From contig CAKVBE010000037.1 of NCBI GenBank assembly GCA_934725005.1, forward strand, positions 1 through 8,467: 8,467 nt of DNA, given 5' to 3'. The position numbers were made by a program, and so were the translations under genes. Of this stretch, positions 3,952 through 8,467 are shown piece by piece. Positions within the stretch are counted from its first letter, which is position 1, and the number at the start of each line of letters is the position of its first letter. The notes beneath the pieces were generated by a model. It searched no databases, was not told the origin of the DNA, and worked only from the letters and a program-made list of their open reading frames with translations. The DNA comes from an uncultured Rickettsiales bacterium. Its GTDB lineage: Bacteria > Pseudomonadota > Alphaproteobacteria > Rickettsiales > UBA1997.

Positions 3952-6541
3952 GTTTATAAGCTTTATAATAATACCAATAGCAATTGTATTATTAACAACA
4001 TTTATATTGATAGAACAGTACAAACTTTATTATAGTAAATGCAATAACAAAGAAAGTACTGTGTCAAAAGAAAACAATAACACTGGCGATCACAGTATAA
4101 TCAAAAATAGCACAGAAGAAAACATAGAAGAACAATACATTGAAAAGCACATAAAAGAAGAACATGTGGAGGAGCATGGTCCAAAATTTATAGTTGACAA
4201 CTCCCCACCAGCTGGTTTTATTGAACAAGAAAACTATATAATCTACGCAAAGGTATTTTATAAACAAATAAACATAACAACAACTAGATTAAGGATAGAA
4301 GGTGATAGGTATTTTACAATAATAGATTATAACAAGATTATTAAAAAGCTTCCAGCTATAAAGTCAGACAAGATAGATGATGTAATAAGTAAATTAAAAG
4401 ATAAACGTATATTTAATACCGAATATTCTTGTTATCCAATAAAAAGAAACAAGTGTGATATATCTGCAACGGATTCAATTGACATTTTTTTTGATCAAGA
4501 AACATTGGGTATAAACATTATTTTAAATAACGATCTTTTTGTAAAGAATGAAAATCATGAATATATAAACGAAAAAACTAGTGATTTTTCGAACTTGTCG
4601 AAATTGTTTATCGTTGGTTATTGGAATAAAAGTAAAGACTATACAAACGACAGTTTATATACAGTTTCTGTAAATTCCAAAACATCATATAAGAAGTTTA
4701 CACTCAATACTGATTTTTATAGTACAACATCACATAATAATGTGTTTTTTGATAATATAAAATTATCAAGATACTATAAAAAATCTGAGCTATCTTTGGG
4801 TGAACTAGAAACAAAGAATTTGCAAAATCTTTTGCAGGCAGATTTACTTGGCATAAGCTTAAGTACTTCATTATCCAGAATAAAAAATGACTTAAACTTA
4901 TATGCACAGCCTATATACATATATTTATCGTATAAGAGCTTAGTGAACTTGATAGTGGATGGTAAAATTTACCACTCAGCCTATTATGAATTTGGAAATC
5001 AAGAGATAGACACATCCAGTCTACCATTTGGTTCATACAATGTGAAGATAGAAATAATAGAACCAACAGGAAAAAAGAGAACAATTGATTATTTTTTTGT
5101 AAAAAATTCGCTATTAGCTCCATCAAGTATACCATACTATTGGTTAGATTTTGGATTTTTAAAAAAAGATTCAAGAAATGGATTTGATTCAAAAGATGCA
5201 AAAAAATTTAATCAATATACTAGTGATTTACTATTAAGAGGTGGATTTTATAAAACTCTGAATAAGGAACTAGCACTTGGTACAAACATAATTACAACAA
5301 ACAAGGTACAAGCCGCGGAAACTTATTTAAATCTTTTTAGCAAGTATTTTAATACGAAAATAGTTACTTCTATGGATTCCGATAGTAACTATGGTGTTAA
5401 TTTATATTTTTATATTTCAAGAATAAAAAATTGGAGTACCAATTTTAGCTATTCGAAAAATATAATAAATAGCGATTTTGCAAGGAACAACAATTCATAT
5501 AGGCCAATCGGACATTATTTAATGACAGAGAATATAAATGTTGATTATTATTTACCTAAGAACATAGGTACTTTATCTTTTAGTGGTTATTATTATAAAA
5601 ATACACCAGAAGATAAAGAGTATTCGTTCGGACCAAAACTGGCTTTAATATTTAGAGTTTTAAATAATTTAAATGTTCACACAACTTTGTATGCTTTCAA
5701 GACAAGTAAAGCTTATAATGGCAACTTAATGTTATCAATGAATTTTGATAGCGATAAGGTTTCATTTGAAAACTCTTCATATACAAATTTAAAAAAATAC
5801 AATGAAAATTCAACAATATTAAAACTAAGAAGTGGAGAAAAATATAATAACAATATCATGCTCAACATACAGCACAATCATAAAGTCAACTACGGTAACG
5901 TGGACTATGTAAGCTCGGATTATAAAAATAAATATGGAAAGATTAGAGGTACATATATGTTAGATAAAGTTGCAAAACAATATGTAATGGACTACTCATC
6001 AATCATTGCGTTTAATAAAGATAACTTTATTTACGGAACATATGATAACTATAGTTCAATATTGCTTATAAAAATTAATGGTGGCAACAAAAAATCATTT
6101 TTTGATATTTATATAAATAACGAAAAAAGAGCTAGTATAAATGGAGATAGTACAGTTACAGTTGGCGTATCACCATTTAAGGAGTATAGTATACAATTAG
6201 TATCCAAAGGATCAAATAACGTTATTTTAGACACAAATTACATAGATGGTATAACAATTTATCCCGGGGAATTTCAGACATTTGAAATTAATGCTAAAAA
6301 TACAATCATATTAGTAGGAAAATTATATTCTGAAAATGATAAAATTTTAAAAGATATAGATATAATTGGCGAGATGGACATTACGTCAACAGATGACAAC
6401 GGTGAATTTCAAATTACAGTTACTGATGGTGAAGTGTTAAAAATTGGAAAAGATATGTATTTTGACACAAAAAATATAGATAAAAAAGAAAGAGTGGTTT
6501 TTATGGATAAGATAGTAGCTAGCAAAAATGATAAAGATTAA
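3917..6541 (+). CDS. Outer-membrane usher of an alpha-type (CfaC/TcfC-like) pilus
   Basis: At 874 aa this is normal usher length. Ushers form a 24-strand outer-membrane pore that receives chaperone-pilin complexes and catalyses pilus growth. Domains by eye: a Lys-containing start and one hydrophobic segment at 10-33; a low-complexity linker at 41-87 rich in Asn, Glu and His; the N-terminal binding domain from PPAGF (97-101) to about 205, including the paired cysteines C172 and C180 seen in TcfC-type ushers; a barrel from about 230; the plug inserted at about 333-395 (NLIVDGKIYHSAYYEFG, IDTSSLPFGSYNVKI); the post-plug hallmark LLAPSSIPYYWLDFGFL (399-415); and a C-terminal E-set-like part (775-874) with YPGEF, a GKLYSEND strand and TDDNGEFQI (825-833). 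RBS GGAG at 3906-3909. The N terminus looks more like a membrane anchor than a cleavable signal, which is odd for a barrel protein. It is the last gene of the pilus operon. Confidence 0.88.
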   Translation: MEKSIKSSGIIKFISFIIIPIAIVLLTTFILIEQYKLYYSKCNNKESTVSKENNNTGDHSIIKNSTEENIEEQYIEKHIKEEHVEEHGPKFIVDNSPPAGFIEQENYIIYAKVFYKQINITTTRLRIEGDRYFTIIDYNKIIKKLPAIKSDKIDDVISKLKDKRIFNTEYSCYPIKRNKCDISATDSIDIFFDQETLGINIILNNDLFVKNENHEYINEKTSDFSNLSKLFIVGYWNKSKDYTNDSLYTVSVNSKTSYKKFTLNTDFYSTTSHNNVFFDNIKLSRYYKKSELSLGELETKNLQNLLQADLLGISLSTSLSRIKNDLNLYAQPIYIYLSYKSLVNLIVDGKIYHSAYYEFGNQEIDTSSLPFGSYNVKIEIIEPTGKKRTIDYFFVKNSLLAPSSIPYYWLDFGFLKKDSRNGFDSKDAKKFNQYTSDLLLRGGFYKTLNKELALGTNIITTNKVQAAETYLNLFSKYFNTKIVTSMDSDSNYGVNLYFYISRIKNWSTNFSYSKNIINSDFARNNNSYRPIGHYLMTENINVDYYLPKNIGTLSFSGYYYKNTPEDKEYSFGPKLALIFRVLNNLNVHTTLYAFKTSKAYNGNLMLSMNFDSDKVSFENSSYTNLKKYNENSTILKLRSGEKYNNNIMLNIQHNHKVNYGNVDYVSSDYKNKYGKIRGTYMLDKVAKQYVMDYSSIIAFNKDNFIYGTYDNYSSILLIKINGGNKKSFFDIYINNEKRASINGDSTVTVGVSPFKEYSIQLVSKGSNNVILDTNYIDGITIYPGEFQTFEINAKNTIILVGKLYSENDKILKDIDIIGEMDITSTDDNGEFQITVTDGEVLKIGKDMYFDTKNIDKKERVVFMDKIVASKNDKD

Positions 6542-6550
6542 TAGACGAAT

Positions 6551-6588
6551 AAATTCTTAAAATATATACTAAAAAATTTTAAGAATTT
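6551..6588. terminator. 13-bp perfect inverted repeat between convergent usher and rlpA genes
   Basis: AAATTCTTAAAAT (6551-6563) and ATTTTAAGAATTT (6576-6588) are perfectly complementary around a 12-nt loop. The element fills most of the 53-bp gap between two genes that face each other, where a bidirectional terminator is expected. The stem has a single C-G pair and neither strand carries a clear T run after it, so termination would be weak or would need help; it may instead act as an mRNA 3'-end stabiliser. Confidence 0.5.
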
Positions 6589-6594
6589 GAAGAA

Positions 6595-7188
6595 CTATTT
6601 TAAATTCAGGTATTTTAACATATCATTAGTTTCTTTCTCAAGAAATTCAACTTTAACATCAGTTGTACCTTGAATGTAAAACCCTAAATTTTTTGCCACA
6701 TTTTTTGATACATCAACTATTCTATTTTTCGCAAATGGACCCCTGTCGTTAACTCTCACAATCATACTTTTTCCATTCTGTAAATTTGTAATTTTTACAA
6801 GAGATGGAAGTGGTAGGGTCCTATGTGCACACGTAAAATCATTCATATTATATGTTTCACCATTCGCTGTTCTTCTGTTATGAAATTCTTCGCCGTACCA
6901 AGAAGCTATGCCGACTTCCTTATAGCTCTTATCTTCTCTTGGATAATAAGTCTTACCATCAATCACGTATGGATTACCTATTTTGTAATGTCCTGTATAG
7001 TTTTTTATTTTTTCATAATCGTAATTTTTTGGAAAATTACTTTCATACTCATTACTGTAATCATTTATAATATCATTCAGTTCCCTATAATTATTCTTCG
7101 TAACATACTTATACTTTGGAACAGAACAAGACATTATAAGTAAAATTAAAAAAATAACAATCACAGTTTTTTTACCAAGTCTTTCCAT
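6595..7188 (-). CDS. rlpA: Septal-ring lytic transglycosylase lipoprotein RlpA (no SPOR domain)
   Basis: The 197-aa lipoprotein belongs to the RlpA family, which in Pseudomonas cleaves peptidoglycan lacking stem peptides at the division septum. The signal peptide ends in a lipobox-like LLIMSC with Cys21. A variable linker follows, then the double-psi beta-barrel domain from GIASWYG (93-99): RRTANGETYNM (105-115), TCAHRTLPLPSLVKITNLQNG (119-139), VRVNDRGPF (144-152) and RIVDVSKNVAKNLGF (156-170). His122 and Asp148 have the same spacing (26) as the catalytic H131/D157 pair reported for P. aeruginosa RlpA, so enzymatic activity is expected. The C-terminal SPOR domain of E. coli RlpA is missing; the protein ends about 25 residues after the barrel, as in short RlpA forms. 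ATG 7188 is chosen because it gives the basic n-region (MERLGKK). It overlaps the end of bamD by 28 bp. Confidence 0.93.
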   Translation of the reverse strand: MERLGKKTVIVIFLILLIMSCSVPKYKYVTKNNYRELNDIINDYSNEYESNFPKNYDYEKIKNYTGHYKIGNPYVIDGKTYYPREDKSYKEVGIASWYGEEFHNRRTANGETYNMNDFTCAHRTLPLPSLVKITNLQNGKSMIVRVNDRGPFAKNRIVDVSKNVAKNLGFYIQGTTDVKVEFLEKETNDMLKYLNLK

Positions 7189-7868
7189 TCTTTACTCTTA
7201 ATATTATTAATCAAACTTTCATTATAATCATATCCAATATATTTATATATTTCGATATATCTGTAATAAACTTCATCTCTATACAAATTATCATCAAAAT
7301 TATTTCTTATATAATCCAATCTTTTTAAAGCTGGTACAAAATTTGATCTAGCTAAATTAAATCTAACAACCTCAAGTTCATTAGCCACAATATAATTTTT
7401 AAATATATTCATTTTCTCTGAAACATCATTGTAATAGATTGATTTTTTATATTTTTCTAAAAATTCATTGCATAATGAATATCCTTCACTAGCCAATTCA
7501 GCTCCTTTTCCAACATATTCCAGTCTATTAAAGTAATTTAATATTTTTAAGTATTTCATATAAACCATCTCACTATGTAATGGAAAATTTTTTTCAAAAA
7601 ACTCTATTGTACTTAAAGAATCAATATATTGTTTAGACTTGTAATAAGAAAATGCTAACAAAATCATAATTTTATCGTTCAATCTTGTACAGTTAAGATT
7701 TATATTATCAAGTTGCTCACTTGCTGAGTAAAAATTACCTTTTTTTATTTCATACAACACTTTACTATATTCAACTTCGTAGTCAATTTCCTTTAATTTA
7801 TCTTTGTCTTTTGTACCACTACATGCGGCCAACAGTGTAACAAGAAAAATGATATATCTTTTTTTCAT
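7161..7868 (-). CDS. bamD: Outer-membrane protein assembly lipoprotein BamD
   Basis: A 235-aa lipoprotein. With BamA, BamD is the conserved core of the beta-barrel assembly machine on the periplasmic face of the outer membrane. Visible: signal peptide MKKRYIIFLVTLLAAC with a textbook lipobox LAAC (Cys16), then helical TPR-like repeats: EVEYSKVLYEIKKGNFYSA at the start (the Y--A---l--g-y--A pattern of ComL/BamD), a second helical pair around LLAFSYYKSKQYIDSLSTIEFF, followed by NFPLHSEMVYMKYLKIL (FP-hp-a-ya-Yl-a type), and a later VRFNLARSNFVPALKRLDYI plus NLYRDEVYYRYIEIYKYIG. The length is near the family norm of about 240. ATG 7868 is preferred over the in-frame TTG at 7874. It begins 16 bp after the upstream gspE/pilB stop and its end overlaps rlpA. 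The usual middle SYPRF-type motif is diverged. Confidence 0.85.
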   Translation of the reverse strand: MKKRYIIFLVTLLAACSGTKDKDKLKEIDYEVEYSKVLYEIKKGNFYSASEQLDNINLNCTRLNDKIMILLAFSYYKSKQYIDSLSTIEFFEKNFPLHSEMVYMKYLKILNYFNRLEYVGKGAELASEGYSLCNEFLEKYKKSIYYNDVSEKMNIFKNYIVANELEVVRFNLARSNFVPALKRLDYIRNNFDDNLYRDEVYYRYIEIYKYIGYDYNESLINNIKSKEWKDLVKKL

Positions 7869-7884
7869 AAGCAATTTAAAATAT

Positions 7885-8467
7885 TCAGTTTTGAGTCTTG
7901 ATAAATTCAGTCATATCAACAACTCTTATTAATTCTTGTAATTCAATAGCACCAGAAATTACTTTTTCAATACCATCATGCTGCATATTTTTAAAACCTT
8001 GATTTTCTAAATAGGCAAGCATATCTTTTTTTGATGTTTTTTTAACAATCATATCATCAAGTTCTTTATCAATATCTATAATCTCAGCAATTGCAGTTCT
8101 ACCCAATATACCGTTATTTCTACATTTATCGCAACCAACATGTTTATATAATTTTAGATTATTTAATTTATCATTATCATTAACAAAATGCCTTAATATC
8201 GACAATTCATCTTCATTTGGCCTGTATTCTTGTTTACAATAAGGACACAATTTTCTAGCTAATCTTTGTGCTATTATACATATTAATGATCCCGACAAAA
8301 GATAAGGTTCAACACCAATTTGCATAAGTCTTGGTATAGCAGAAATCGCATCATTTGTATGTAAAGAAGTATAAACTTGATGACCTGTCATAGCGGCTTG
8401 TGTAGCAGCAATAGCAGTTTCTTTATCCCTAATTTCACCAACTAAAATTACATCCGGATCCTGTCTT
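7885..8467 (-). CDS. GspE/PilB-family secretion ATPase, C-terminal part (5' end outside window)
   Basis: The frame enters from the right edge and stops at TGA (7885-7887), giving 193 full codons. These hexameric ATPases power type II secretion or type IV pilus extension from the cytoplasmic face of the inner membrane. Seen in order: [18 protein letters not shown] (Asp box and Walker B region), [14 protein letters not shown] (His box), [28 protein letters not shown], a four-Cys zinc-finger (CPYC ... CDKC, about 45 residues apart), then [12 protein letters not shown] and the final helices ending ELIRVVD. The Walker A part is not in the window. The missing N terminus and lack of other pilus or Gsp genes here leave GspE versus PilB undecided. 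An internal ATG at 8391 is not a start, because the conserved frame continues upstream. It heads the minus-strand gspE/pilB-bamD-rlpA set. Confidence 0.93.
   Translation of the reverse strand, partial: RQDPDVILVGEIRDKETAIAATQAAMTGHQVYTSLHTNDAISAIPRLMQIGVEPYLLSGSLICIIAQRLARKLCPYCKQEYRPNEDELSILRHFVNDNDKLNNLKLYKHVGCDKCRNNGILGRTAIAEIIDIDKELDDMIVKKTSKKDMLAYLENQGFKNMQHDGIEKVISGAIELQELIRVVDMTEFIKTQN

Noticed and set aside
4064..5201. Several minus-strand open frames inside the usher gene
   Set aside because: Shadows of the usher coding strand; low-complexity hydrophobic peptides with no recognisable motif.
6823..7143. Plus-strand open frames opposite rlpA
   Set aside because: Antisense to a well-conserved double-psi barrel gene; composition is what the complement of that gene would give, with no family motif or RBS.
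1..8467. CRISPR array, insertion sequence or long direct repeats
   Set aside because: No regularly spaced repeats, transposase motifs or terminal inverted repeats were seen on either strand.

Overview
The window is very AT-rich DNA (roughly a quarter to 30% GC by eye) from a Gram-negative bacterium. Outer-membrane machinery (BamD, RlpA, a chaperone-usher system), a rod-shape pair (MreB, MreC) and a type II secretion / type IV pilus ATPase are all present. The AT bias, short intergenic gaps and lysine/asparagine/isoleucine-rich proteins would fit a host-associated, reduced-genome proteobacterium such as a Rickettsiales- or Holosporales-like alphaproteobacterium. That placement is inference only; nothing here fixes the taxon.

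Layout. On the + strand at 1-1156 are the end of mreB and a complete mreC, followed by rdgB (1291-1893), a house-cleaning nucleotide pyrophosphatase. A 247-bp gap (1894-2140) holds a locally GC-elevated block with two stem-loops, a T9 tract and an inverted repeat just upstream of the next operon. From 2141 to 6541 (+) lies the main attraction: a compact four-gene chaperone-usher pilus operon of the alpha (CFA/I, CS1) type. It runs major-type pilin, second pilin, periplasmic chaperone, outer-membrane usher. A convincing factor-independent terminator sits between the two pilin genes, so the first pilin is probably made in excess. The chaperone and usher genes follow with 1-bp spacing and a 35-bp overlap. 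There is no two-domain tip adhesin gene after the usher, where CFA/I-type operons usually carry one.

A 13-bp perfect inverted repeat at 6551-6588 separates the usher from a convergent minus-strand cluster. Read 5' to 3' on that strand, it holds the C-terminal part of a GspE/PilB secretion ATPase (running off the right edge), bamD (outer-membrane protein assembly lipoprotein) and rlpA (septal lytic transglycosylase lipoprotein). bamD starts 16 bp after gspE/pilB, and rlpA overlaps the end of bamD by 28 bp.

How the parts fit: the pilins are exported by Sec, folded by the PapD-like chaperone, and polymerised through the usher by donor-strand exchange. The usher is itself a beta-barrel and would depend on the Bam complex, which includes BamD. 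MreB/MreC and RlpA act on peptidoglycan synthesis and turnover. The most interesting points are the divergent, tip-less alpha-type pilus with two Cys-containing pilins, its inter-pilin terminator, the usher's membrane-anchor-like N terminus followed by a Glu/His-rich linker, a possible homopolymer-tuned promoter, and an RdgB with a substituted base-pocket motif.
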